Shown here: positions 28,302-35,983 of the stretch, in pieces | Numbering within the stretch: the stretch's first letter is position 1 | Layout of the letters: each line of letters begins with the position of its first letter | Assembly: GCA_964562175.1 (NCBI GenBank) | Contig: CAZLRV010000003.1 | Coordinates: 44,832-108,831, forward strand | Source of the DNA: CAZCJU01 sp964562175 | Lineage (GTDB): Bacteria; Bacillota; Clostridia; Oscillospirales; CAG-272 | Length of the DNA stretch: 64,000 bases | Direction: 5' to 3' | Notes under the pieces: generated by a model | Databases searched by the model: none | Told to the model about the DNA's origin: nothing | What the model saw: only the letters and a program-made list of their open reading frames with translations | Position numbers and translations under genes: made by a program

Positions 28302-30014
28302 ATGCATAACCGACGTTTTTTTACAAAGGCACTGCTTTGCTTTGTTCTTTCGCTTACACTCTGCCTGTCCGTTTTCACATTTACGGCAGGGGCTGAGCGT
28401 GAGCAGGATAAGGCTCTGCTGTCCGTACACGCATCGAATACAAATCCCAAGCCCGGCGACACCATCACCGTAACGGTGAAAATAGATAACTATGTATCAA
28501 TGGTGCCGTTTATCTCCGCAATGCATATCGATATAGGCTACGACGCCGATATCTTCGAATTTGCCGATGTCGAATGCTTGCTTAACGTGAACACCGACGA
28601 TGCAGTGGGCTTGAATGAAGACGGTGGTGTTGTATCGTTTTATTACGTTTATTCTCACAACAAGCCGCTTGACAAAATATCCGATTTTAAGATATTTTCT
28701 TTCGATCTCACAGTCAAGGAAACGGTCAGTGTGAATACGGCTACAACATTTGATGTTAAGAAATGTGTGTTGTACAACAACAATGACAAATACTCGGTCA
28801 TAGGTTGTCAATCGCCGATGCTCGTTGACGAGCTGAACATTTGGGCAAGCTCCGCCGCCCTGCTCATGAACGGAAGTGAGGAGAACAAGGGCAGCTACAC
28901 TACCTCCGTTAAGCTCGATTTCAAGTCACCCTCGGCACAGCTTACGAGAAACTCCGGCAGTGTTATGACGATAGAATCCGGCTACAGTTGCGTACATAAC
29001 GGAAATTACAAGCTCACCCTCACCGTTGACGGTAAGAGCGTTGAGCAAAGCTTTACGATAAACAAAAAAGTCGCCTCCGTCGGCGTTGTTTATGATCCGC
29101 TGTTCAACGACCTTGAATTTATGGTCGGTGTGGATCCGAGCGTATATTTCTCACGAGGCACGGTCAAGGTCACATATTCCGATGAAACCTCGGGCGATCT
29201 GCCTCTGTCCGATTCCGACTTCAAAATAACCGGCTACAATATGAATATGCCCGGTGAGCAGACGGTAACGATCGAATATTACGGTGTAAAGACCTCGCAC
29301 ACGATAACATTTGTCGAAAAGGGTATTGCCTCGGTAAGCATTGACGGTGCGCTTAAATACAATCAATTTCTCGTAAACGACCCGATCGAAACCTCCGGTA
29401 TCACGCTTAACGTGAGATTTGACGACGGCTCAACAGATAACGCTCCGATAAACGCCGATATGATTACGTACAATAACGCAATAGGCGCACAGAGCGTAAC
29501 GGTAAAATACGGCACATACGAATATAAGGATGCTTTTTCCGTTACTTTCGTTTCACGTGAACGCTTCGACAGCTTCAAAACGGGTCTTGATGCACTCGAC
29601 TTGTCAACGCTTACAACAGCCGACGCCGAACGTGTGACTGCACTCGTTCAGCTTTACAACTCGTTTGATGAGGTTGAAAAGCGTGCTTGCACCGAGGATA
29701 TGAGAAGTAAGCTTGCTTCCGCCCGTGCCGCCGTCGGCTCGACCGAACCGACCACTCCTACAGCGAGTGCGGCTGTTAGTGAGGACAACTCGAACGATTC
29801 CTCCGGCTCATCAAAATGGTTGATAATAGTAATAATAGTTATCGTAGTTCTTGCGGCTCTTGCGGGCGGTGGATATTTCCTGCTTGCATATCTGAAACGC
29901 AAGCGCGAGGATTCAGAGGAATACTACTACGACGAGAACGAAACGAATGTCTACGAAGACGATTTTCTGCCTAAATTCGATGAAAACGACAAGGAGGACG
30001 ATGATGAAGAATAA
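28302..30014 (+). CDS. Membrane-anchored protein with cohesin-like and Ig-like domains
   Basis: This 570-residue protein starts with a signal peptide (LCFVLSLTLCLSVFTFTAGA). A cohesin-like domain spans about residues 40-175: NPKPGDTITVTVKIDNY, then MHIDIGYDADIFEFADVE, then VVSFYYVYS, with the order of cohesin strands. Two bacterial Ig-like modules follow at about 260-340 and 341-416 (for example LNVRFDDGSTDN). A Lys/Glu helical segment comes next, then a membrane helix at about 503-535, then a very acidic cytosolic tail of about 36 residues rich in Asp, Glu and Tyr. It overlaps the next gene, which encodes a dockerin-like protein, by 11 bp, so the two products may bind at the surface. The cohesin call rests on pattern, not on alignment. 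Confidence 0.8.
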   Translation: MHNRRFFTKALLCFVLSLTLCLSVFTFTAGAEREQDKALLSVHASNTNPKPGDTITVTVKIDNYVSMVPFISAMHIDIGYDADIFEFADVECLLNVNTDDAVGLNEDGGVVSFYYVYSHNKPLDKISDFKIFSFDLTVKETVSVNTATTFDVKKCVLYNNNDKYSVIGCQSPMLVDELNIWASSAALLMNGSEENKGSYTTSVKLDFKSPSAQLTRNSGSVMTIESGYSCVHNGNYKLTLTVDGKSVEQSFTINKKVASVGVVYDPLFNDLEFMVGVDPSVYFSRGTVKVTYSDETSGDLPLSDSDFKITGYNMNMPGEQTVTIEYYGVKTSHTITFVEKGIASVSIDGALKYNQFLVNDPIETSGITLNVRFDDGSTDNAPINADMITYNNAIGAQSVTVKYGTYEYKDAFSVTFVSRERFDSFKTGLDALDLSTLTTADAERVTALVQLYNSFDEVEKRACTEDMRSKLASARAAVGSTEPTTPTASAAVSEDNSNDSSGSSKWLIIVIIVIVVLAALAGGGYFLLAYLKRKREDSEEYYYDENETNVYEDDFLPKFDENDKEDDDEE

Positions 30015-30747
30015 GATAATTTCCTCGGTTGCTTTGGTTCTGGCACTGCTTATCTGCTTGACCACCATCGTATTTGCGGAGCCTGATGCCTCGATATCCG
30101 TTTCCTTTGACAAGGAAACATATACCGTCAAGATCGGCTCAAGCCTTAAGGTAGCCGCAACGGTATCCGACACGTCTGTTACGCTTACCTACAAGATAAC
30201 CGAAAATGAAAAGGTCGCTTCCGTTGACTCCGAGGGCAATGTAACGGGCAAAAAGGAAGGCACGGCAAAAATAGGCGCTTTTGTCGGCGATGTGGAGTAT
30301 GCCACGGCTTATATAAAGGTCGAAAAAGCAAAGCTTTCCGTAGTCGAGGGCGACGGTGCGTCATATTTGCGCGGCTTTGATGTCGGCTCGACTATTGACA
30401 CCTGCCAAGGTGATATCGCCGAATATCTCGGCGTTGAGAAGATACTTGTAAATATCTACAAGACAGACGAGTCTCTTGCCGCCACGAACGATATTATAGC
30501 AACGGGTATGAGCATTGAGGTCGGCGGTGAAAAGTATTCCGCTATCATAATGGGCGATGTAAACGGCGACGGCGTAATAGATTACACCGATACCGCGGCG
30601 GCTGTTAAATACCTCTCCGGTGAGGAATATGTAAGCAATCCCGTTTTCAGGGATGCCGCAATAGTAACGGGAAGTGAGCTTGACATCGAATGCGTGCTTC
30701 TTATCTCCCGACACATTGAAAACAGAAGCAAGATCTCACAAAGCTGA
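30004..30747 (+). CDS. Secreted dockerin-like protein with Big2-type Ig domain
   Basis: This 247-residue protein has a signal peptide (IISSVALVLALLICLTTIVFA). A Big2-like Ig domain spans about residues 29-105, including SVDSEGNVTGKKEGTAKIGA. A C-terminal dockerin-like module reads MGDVNGDGVIDYTDTAAAVKYL, a canonical calcium loop plus helix. The second repeat (AAIVTGSELDIECVLLISRHI) keeps the helix but lacks the calcium ligands. The AAGGAGG site at 29991-29997 fits ATG 30004 (6-nt spacing) better than ATG 30001, and much better than the longer frame from 29947. A terminator follows. Together with the cohesin-like product upstream it forms a plausible binding pair on the cell surface. Confidence 0.82.
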   Translation: MKNKIISSVALVLALLICLTTIVFAEPDASISVSFDKETYTVKIGSSLKVAATVSDTSVTLTYKITENEKVASVDSEGNVTGKKEGTAKIGAFVGDVEYATAYIKVEKAKLSVVEGDGASYLRGFDVGSTIDTCQGDIAEYLGVEKILVNIYKTDESLAATNDIIATGMSIEVGGEKYSAIIMGDVNGDGVIDYTDTAAAVKYLSGEEYVSNPVFRDAAIVTGSELDIECVLLISRHIENRSKISQS

Positions 30748-30762
30748 TAGGATCTAAAGCAT

Positions 30763-30794
30763 ACGCCCCGACAGTGACCTGTCGGGGCGTTTTT
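30763..30794 (+). terminator. Terminator after the FkbM/cohesin/dockerin operon
   Basis: A perfect 12-bp stem, ACGCCCCGACAG with its complement, encloses a TGAC loop and is followed by TTTTT on the plus strand. The minus strand has no T tract. Confidence 0.92.
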
Positions 30795-30815
30795 GTATGT
30801 GTTCTTTTATGTAGT

Positions 30816-31559
30816 TTACAGAATTTTCGCAAGGAAGCTTTTCAGACGGTCTGATGACGGAGCTTCGAATATTCGTGTCGGTGTTCCCTCTTCGATTATT
30901 CTACCCTCGTCCATAAATATTACCCTGCTTCCGACTTCACGGGCAAAGCCCATTTCGTGAGTAACTACTATCATTGTCATACCCTCGTGTGCAAGCTCAC
31001 GCATAACGTCAAGCACCTCGCCGACCATTTCCGGATCAAGTGCCGAGGTAGGTTCATCGAAAAGCATTACCTCCGGTTGCATACACAAGGCTCTGACGAT
31101 TGCGATTCTTTGCTTCTGACCACCGGAGAGCTGGCTCGGATATGCATCGGCTCTTTCGAGCAAGCCTACGCGAGATAACATCATTCTCGCATAGCTCTCC
31201 GCCTCTGCCTTTGTTTTATGAAGCAGCTTCATCGGGGCTATGGTGAGGTTTTTCATTATAGTCATATTCGGAAACAGATTAAAATGCTGAAATACCATTC
31301 CCATTTTACGCCTGTGAAGATTTATATCAATATGCGGATCGGTTATATTTTCACCGTTTAAGATTATTTTACCACTTGTCGGCATTTCAAGCAGATTGAG
31401 AGAGCGAAGAAAAGTGGATTTTCCGCTTCCGGACGGTCCTATGATAACAACGACCTCGCCTCTGCGAATTTCCGCACTGACTCCGTCAAGTGCTTTTACG
31501 GTACCCTTGTTGTAATGCTTTTTCAAATCGTCAACCTTTATCAATATATTACCGTTCAC
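30816..31559 (-). CDS. Polar amino-acid ABC transporter ATP-binding protein (GlnQ-type)
   Basis: This 247-residue ATPase has Walker A GPSGSGKS, the Q-loop region [16 protein letters not shown], the signature [15 protein letters not shown], Walker B VMLFDEP and the switch His in VVTHEMGFA. It powers the importer formed with the permease and binding lipoprotein just upstream. The first codon is GTG at 31559, 10 nt after AGGAGG, and overlaps the permease stop by 11 bp. The sequence matches the glutamine/arginine/cystine-type subgroup; the amino acid is not readable. Confidence 0.95.
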   Translation of the reverse strand: MNGNILIKVDDLKKHYNKGTVKALDGVSAEIRRGEVVVIIGPSGSGKSTFLRSLNLLEMPTSGKIILNGENITDPHIDINLHRRKMGMVFQHFNLFPNMTIMKNLTIAPMKLLHKTKAEAESYARMMLSRVGLLERADAYPSQLSGGQKQRIAIVRALCMQPEVMLFDEPTSALDPEMVGEVLDVMRELAHEGMTMIVVTHEMGFAREVGSRVIFMDEGRIIEEGTPTRIFEAPSSDRLKSFLAKIL

Positions 31560-32283
31560 TCTTTCTCAGCCTCCTCTCTACTATGGAAACTATCTTCGTC
31601 ATAAGCATTACGACGATAAGATAGATCAATGCGACGGCAAGGAGCGGAAACAGCGACGAAAAGGTTCTTCCTCTGATTATTTCCCCACCCTTTGTAAGAT
31701 CCATTATTCCGACATAGCCTGCCACGGAGGTCTCCTTAAGCAGTGCTATGGTCTCATTGAGAAGTGCGGGCAATACGTTCTTTATTACCTGCGGAATAAC
31801 TATGTAAAGCATCGTTTGCAGATAATTAAAGCCGAGTGAGCGTCCCGCCTCAAACTGTCCGTTGTCAATTGACATAATACCGCCGCGAAGTATCTCCGCA
31901 ACATATGCACCGGAGTTAATACCGAACGCCAATATTGCGATAAGTATCTCATTTTTCGACGATGCGAAGATTATGAAGTACATTATAAGAAGCTGAACGA
32001 CAACAGGCGTGCCTCTTATTACCGTAAGATAGAGCTTGCATATACCGTTAAAGAGTTTCAATATATAGTAGCTCAGACTGCGGCGAGCCTTCAAGCTCTC
32101 CTCGTTCTTGTCGTATGTCGTTCTGACCGATGCGACGATTATTCCTATGCTTATGCCTATCAAGGCGGCAAACAGTGTGATTATCAAAGTGTTTTTTATA
32201 CCGTTTCCGATATACTTCCAGCCTGGGTAGTCAACAAAATTTATTTGATATTGCTTTTTTAATGTTTCAATCAGTTTTTCCAT
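31549..32283 (-). CDS. Polar amino-acid ABC transporter permease
   Basis: This 244-residue inner-membrane permease of the HisM/GlnP type has about five helices (for example [20 protein letters not shown]) and the family EAA-type loop [32 protein letters not shown] start it at the ATG at 32283 ([10 protein letters not shown]) behind GGAGAC. A longer frame to 32379 adds 32 residues with no permease character and crosses a stem-loop. It sits between the ATPase gene and the binding lipoprotein gene, and should form the homodimeric pore. Confidence 0.92.
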   Translation of the reverse strand: MEKLIETLKKQYQINFVDYPGWKYIGNGIKNTLIITLFAALIGISIGIIVASVRTTYDKNEESLKARRSLSYYILKLFNGICKLYLTVIRGTPVVVQLLIMYFIIFASSKNEILIAILAFGINSGAYVAEILRGGIMSIDNGQFEAGRSLGFNYLQTMLYIVIPQVIKNVLPALLNETIALLKETSVAGYVGIMDLTKGGEIIRGRTFSSLFPLLAVALIYLIVVMLMTKIVSIVERRLRKSER

Positions 32284-32370
32284 TCCGTGTCTCCGATCGG
32301 GGCATAAATCAACAAAAATCAAGATCATCGCATAAAGTGGTGACCTTGATCCTTGCTTTAGTGTACAAGT

Positions 32371-32404
32371 CTGTCGCATTATATGCTATAGCATAATGCG
32401 ACAG
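32371..32404 (-). other. Stem-loop between binding-protein and permease genes
   Basis: The arms at 32371-32382 and 32393-32404 form a perfect 12-bp stem with a 10-nt loop. On the minus strand no U tract follows. It is therefore more likely a transcript-stabilising or partial-attenuation hairpin that favours the binding protein over the downstream permease and ATPase than a full terminator. Confidence 0.6.
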
Positions 32405-32421
32405 CCCGTATTATCAATAAA

Positions 32422-33189
32422 TTATTCTGCGGGAATGTATTTATCGATTATCTTCTGAATCTCGCCGTTGTCGGTATACTTTTTAAGTGCATCGTTGATC
32501 TTATTGAGCAGCTCTGTGTTGTCCTTTGCAACTGCTATGGCGTAATCCTCCTCAACGTACTTCGTGTCGAGTACCTTGAGTCCGGTGTTAGCCTTAACGT
32601 ATGACTTTGCAGGCTCGTTGTCTATAACAACGCAATCTATCTTGTCGGTCTTGAGTGCTTCAATAGCCTCGTTACCTGTCTTGTACTGAACTACTCTGTC
32701 AGAGCCGCAATCGTCCTCGCAGTAGATAGAGCCTGTCGTACCGGTCTGAACGCCTATTTTATATGTTGCACCTTCTGCGAGAATATCATCTACGGAGGTA
32801 ATGGGCGAATCCTCTTTTACGACAACTGCCTGAACGCCCTTTGCATATGATGTGGAGAAATCCACGTTTACGAGTCTGTCCTCACGAACAGTCATACCTG
32901 CCATACCGATATCGTATTTGCCTGCCTTTACTCCGTCGATTATCGAGTTGAACTCAACGTCTGCTATCTCAAGCTCCATACCAAGCTCTTTTGCGATAAG
33001 CGCCGCGATCTCGGCATCTATTCCGACTATCTTATCTCCGTCGTAATATTCATAGGGAGGGAAAGACGCGTTTGTTGCCATAACGAGCTTTTTGTCCTCT
33101 TTAGAGCAGGAAGCAAGTGAAAATACACACGTGCAAACCATCAGGGTCGCAAGTATAAGTGCTAAAATCTTTTTCATAGTTTTATTCAT
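32422..33189 (-). CDS. Polar amino-acid ABC transporter substrate-binding lipoprotein
   Basis: The 255-residue protein has a lipoprotein signal ending in the lipobox LASC at about residue 28, then an SBP family 3 fold: LVMATNASFPPYEYYDGDKIVGIDAE, GMTVREDRLVNVDFS and YKIGVQTGTTGS. It captures an amino acid outside the cell for the permease and ATPase downstream. The Lgt encoded in this window would lipidate it. Two starts are possible: ATG 33189, only 2 nt from AAAAGG, or ATG 33177, 14 nt from it. Neither spacing is ideal. A strong promoter lies upstream. Confidence 0.94.
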   Translation of the reverse strand: MNKTMKKILALILATLMVCTCVFSLASCSKEDKKLVMATNASFPPYEYYDGDKIVGIDAEIAALIAKELGMELEIADVEFNSIIDGVKAGKYDIGMAGMTVREDRLVNVDFSTSYAKGVQAVVVKEDSPITSVDDILAEGATYKIGVQTGTTGSIYCEDDCGSDRVVQYKTGNEAIEALKTDKIDCVVIDNEPAKSYVKANTGLKVLDTKYVEEDYAIAVAKDNTELLNKINDALKKYTDNGEIQKIIDKYIPAE

Positions 33190-33213
33190 TTCCTTTTCTT
33201 ATTGTTTTCAGTC

Positions 33214-33242
33214 ATTATACTACAATTATCGGCTTTTGTCAA
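33214..33242 (-). promoter_or_regulatory. Promoter of the amino-acid ABC importer operon
   Basis: On the minus strand perfect TTGACA (33242-33237) and TATAAT (33219-33214) are separated by 17 bp, about 25 nt upstream of the binding-protein start. Confidence 0.9.
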
Positions 33243-33274
33243 TAGGTTTAAGTATAATTTTTCAGTAGTTTGTT

Positions 33275-33703
33275 TTATTTATGCATTTGCTTTGCCGGGC
33301 TGTCGCAATAGCGGCATCTGTAAAGATGCTTTTCCTCATCGGCAAGATAGAATATATGGTTAAGATCTCCCTCTGCACTCGTTATACATCTGGGATTCTT
33401 GCATTTGATGACATTTTGCAGAGTAGTGGGCAATCGAAGCTGTTCTTTTCTCTCTATAACGGAATTCTTTACGATATTTACCGTTATTCCCGAATCAATA
33501 TATCCAAGCACGTCAAGATCGATATCTATCAAGGCATCTATCTTTATAATGTCTTTTTTACCCATTTTTTGACTTTTCACGTTTCTTATTATCGCAACGG
33601 AGCAATCAAGCTCATCAAGTCCGAGATAATTGTAAACGCTCATTCCCTTGCCCGCCGTTATGTGGTCAAGGACATATCCGTTAGTTATGGTATCTATATT
33701 CAT
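33275..33703 (-). CDS. pyrI: Aspartate carbamoyltransferase regulatory subunit PyrI
   Basis: At 142 residues this is the nucleotide-binding, zinc-containing regulatory subunit of aspartate carbamoyltransferase. The C-terminal zinc site is visible as CKNPRC and CRYC in about the last 45 residues, and an N-terminal allosteric domain precedes it (GYVLDHITAGKGM). It lies 18 bp after pyrB on the same strand, the usual pyrBI order, and should assemble with PyrB into the regulated holoenzyme that responds to nucleotides. Confidence 0.95.
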   Translation of the reverse strand: MNIDTITNGYVLDHITAGKGMSVYNYLGLDELDCSVAIIRNVKSQKMGKKDIIKIDALIDIDLDVLGYIDSGITVNIVKNSVIERKEQLRLPTTLQNVIKCKNPRCITSAEGDLNHIFYLADEEKHLYRCRYCDSPAKQMHK

Positions 33704-33721
33704 ATCGGTTCTCCCACATGA

Positions 33722-34639
33722 TCATATTTTGATGCCGAGCAGCTTCATTATAAGTGCCATACGGACATATTTTCCGTTCAGCACCTGCTTGAAGTAGCAC
33801 GCTCTCGGATCGCTGTCGATATCGGGGCTTATCTCGTTCACGCGGGGGAGCGGATGAAGCACTGACATATCGGGCTTTGCAAGCTCCATTTTTTTCTTAT
33901 CGAGTATATACGTATCCTTGAGCCTTATGTAATCGGCTTCATTGAAAAAGCGTTCTCTTTGAACACGTGTCATGTAAAGCACGTCAAGCTCCGGCATTGC
34001 TTCCTCAAGGCTTTCCGTTTCCGTATATTCTATACCCGCCTTTTCAAGTACATCTGTCTTTATGTAATCGGGAACCTTAAGCTCTTGGGGCGATATAAAT
34101 ACGAATTTCACGTTTTTGCATCTTGAAAGTGCGGCAGTAAGCGAATGCACCGTGCGTCCGAACTTCAGATCTCCGCAAAAGCCTATCGTGAAATTATCGG
34201 TACTGCCTCTTTGACGTTTTATGGTAAGCAGATCCGCAAGCGTCTGCGTGGGATGATTGTGTCCGCCGTCACCGGCATTGATTATCGGCACGGGCGATAC
34301 CATACTTGCCGCCATCGGAGCGCCCTCCTTAGGATGTCGCATAGCTATGATATCGGCATAGCATCCGACAACTCTGACAGTATCGGAAACAGTTTCGCCC
34401 TTCGATGCCGAGCTGCAATCCGCAGATGAAAAGCCGAGAACGGAGCCGCCAAGCTCAAGCATTGCCGCTTCAAAGCTCAAGCGTGTTCTCGTTGACGGTT
34501 CAAAGAACAGTGTCGCTATTTTTTTACCGCTACACGCCGTTCTGTATTTTTCCCCATTGGCTATTATATCCTCGGCTTTCTCGATAAGCTCGTCTACCTC
34601 TTGCTTTGAAAAGTCCTTTATATCTATAAGATGCCTCAT
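33722..34639 (-). CDS. pyrB: Aspartate carbamoyltransferase catalytic subunit PyrB
   Basis: PyrB condenses carbamoyl phosphate with aspartate, the first committed step of pyrimidine synthesis. The 305-residue protein has [16 protein letters not shown] (carbamoyl-phosphate site), [15 protein letters not shown] and [10 protein letters not shown]. Length is normal. The ATG follows AAGGAG. The remaining pyrimidine genes are about 20 kb away on the other strand. A GC-rich stem-loop at 34658-34687 separates pyrB from the upstream PHP gene. Confidence 0.97.
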   Translation of the reverse strand: MRHLIDIKDFSKQEVDELIEKAEDIIANGEKYRTACSGKKIATLFFEPSTRTRLSFEAAMLELGGSVLGFSSADCSSASKGETVSDTVRVVGCYADIIAMRHPKEGAPMAASMVSPVPIINAGDGGHNHPTQTLADLLTIKRQRGSTDNFTIGFCGDLKFGRTVHSLTAALSRCKNVKFVFISPQELKVPDYIKTDVLEKAGIEYTETESLEEAMPELDVLYMTRVQRERFFNEADYIRLKDTYILDKKKMELAKPDMSVLHPLPRVNEISPDIDSDPRACYFKQVLNGKYVRMALIMKLLGIKI

Positions 34640-34657
34640 AATTACTCCTTTTTAACA

Positions 34658-34687
34658 ACGGGGGCAATGCAAAAGCAACGCCCCCGT
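34658..34687 (-). other. GC-rich stem-loop between PHP gene and pyrB
   Basis: The arms ACGGGGGC (34658-34665) and GCCCCCGT (34680-34687) pair perfectly, with a small inner TGC/GCA pairing. On the minus strand the stem is followed by TTGTTAAAAA rather than a run of T. It may be a weak terminator or an attenuating or stabilising hairpin before pyrB. I could not match it to a PyrR-binding site. Confidence 0.6.
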
Positions 34688-34695
34688 CGTACTAT

Positions 34696-35973
34696 TTATG
34701 CTTTTTGTCTGTAATGATCTATTCTCGCTTTAAGGTCGGGAATAGCCGCCTTTGTTTTGTCGGAGAACATAGCATCGTCGATATTCTCGCTTGCCGCATT
34801 TTCCGCACCGATAAGCGCATATGTCGCATCGATGAGATGAGAATACAAAGGATTATCAAGCTCACGACAGATAAATTGCTGTCTGGGAGAATTGATATCA
34901 ACACCGCTTATTTGGAACAGGTCATACTTATCGCAATATTCCATTATTCTCTTAAGCTGTGCCTCCGTGTTTCTCGTGGGCATATACGTTACCGCATCGA
35001 AGCCGAGTGATTTCAGCTCATCGAAAAGCAGGTCGAGATAATCGTCCTCAAATTTCTGAGCCTTCTTGTCGCCCGTTACGGAATCAACAACATCGCCGAG
35101 ATATGCATAAGCGGATATACCGCCGCATTCGTGACAGATCTTCAAATAGTCCTCTACCTTGGGACATTCGTCGGTCGCATCGATATAGAACTTCTCAACC
35201 ATATTGCTCTTCAGCGCGCCGAGTATATCATACTCATAGAAATCGGGTGTATCAAGTCCGCCGAGTATTTGAGCCTCAACCTTAGCGGATATCTCTATCT
35301 TCATTTCATTCTTGAAGAAGTCGACTACCTCGGCAGGTGTCTTATACTTTTCGGTAACCTTTTTTGCAAGTCCGTAAAGTATATGACGCTCCGTGACAGA
35401 GCCTCCCTCATTGTATCTTGAAAGAGGCAGTACGTCACGCTCGAAATCAAGCTCAAGACCGTAGGGTGCGACAAGTGCGGTTATATTCTCGCACATCTTC
35501 TTGTTACGCTCGTTACGGCATTTGCGGTAGGGAGCCAAGAATTTATTGAATTTCTCGATATTCTGATGAGGGATACCGTGAACGGCAACATAAGCAACGG
35601 AATTTTGGTCGGGGTTGTTTATCTTCTTGCCGTTAAGTCTTGTTTGAGACATATCGACACGGCACTCAAAGCCGCAGGTCACGGGCATTCCGATTATCTT
35701 GCCCGCCTCGATAAACTCTCTTATGCCCGATACGGAATCGTGATCCATTATTCCGGCTGTCTTAAGTCCCGCTTGCCACGCCATATAAAGCGCCTTTGTG
35801 GGCGAATAGGGTGAAAAAGAATACTGTGTGTGTATATGATTGTTTACGTACAGAGTATCCTCCGGAGCCTTAAGCACGCCCGCATCGGTAAGTCTTTTTA
35901 TCTCGGCAAGTGCCGCTAAACGCTTTTTAACGTCGTTATCATTGAGCTGAGCTATCAACTTTTCGTTATTCAT
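34696..35973 (-). CDS. PHP-domain metal-dependent phosphoesterase-like protein
   Basis: This protein of about 425 residues has PHP (polymerase and histidinol phosphatase) motifs: NNHIHTQYSFSPYS (first HxH metal site, near residue 47), MDHDSVSG (second metal site) and later AYVAVHGIPH. PHP proteins are trinuclear-metal phosphoesterases acting on small phosphate compounds or nucleotides. The ATG at 35973 follows GGGGTG; a GTG at 35979 is an alternative start. It follows the aldolase/dehydrogenase fusion by 10 bp, so it may act on a phosphorylated sugar intermediate of that pathway. The substrate is unknown. Confidence 0.82.
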   Translation of the reverse strand: MNNEKLIAQLNDNDVKKRLAALAEIKRLTDAGVLKAPEDTLYVNNHIHTQYSFSPYSPTKALYMAWQAGLKTAGIMDHDSVSGIREFIEAGKIIGMPVTCGFECRVDMSQTRLNGKKINNPDQNSVAYVAVHGIPHQNIEKFNKFLAPYRKCRNERNKKMCENITALVAPYGLELDFERDVLPLSRYNEGGSVTERHILYGLAKKVTEKYKTPAEVVDFFKNEMKIEISAKVEAQILGGLDTPDFYEYDILGALKSNMVEKFYIDATDECPKVEDYLKICHECGGISAYAYLGDVVDSVTGDKKAQKFEDDYLDLLFDELKSLGFDAVTYMPTRNTEAQLKRIMEYCDKYDLFQISGVDINSPRQQFICRELDNPLYSHLIDATYALIGAENAASENIDDAMFSDKTKAAIPDLKARIDHYRQKA

Positions 35974-35983
35974 ATGCACCCCG

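Noticed and set aside
29947..30003. Longer start for the dockerin-like protein
   Set aside because: Would place 19 charged residues before the signal peptide and ignore the AAGGAGG site at 29991-29997.
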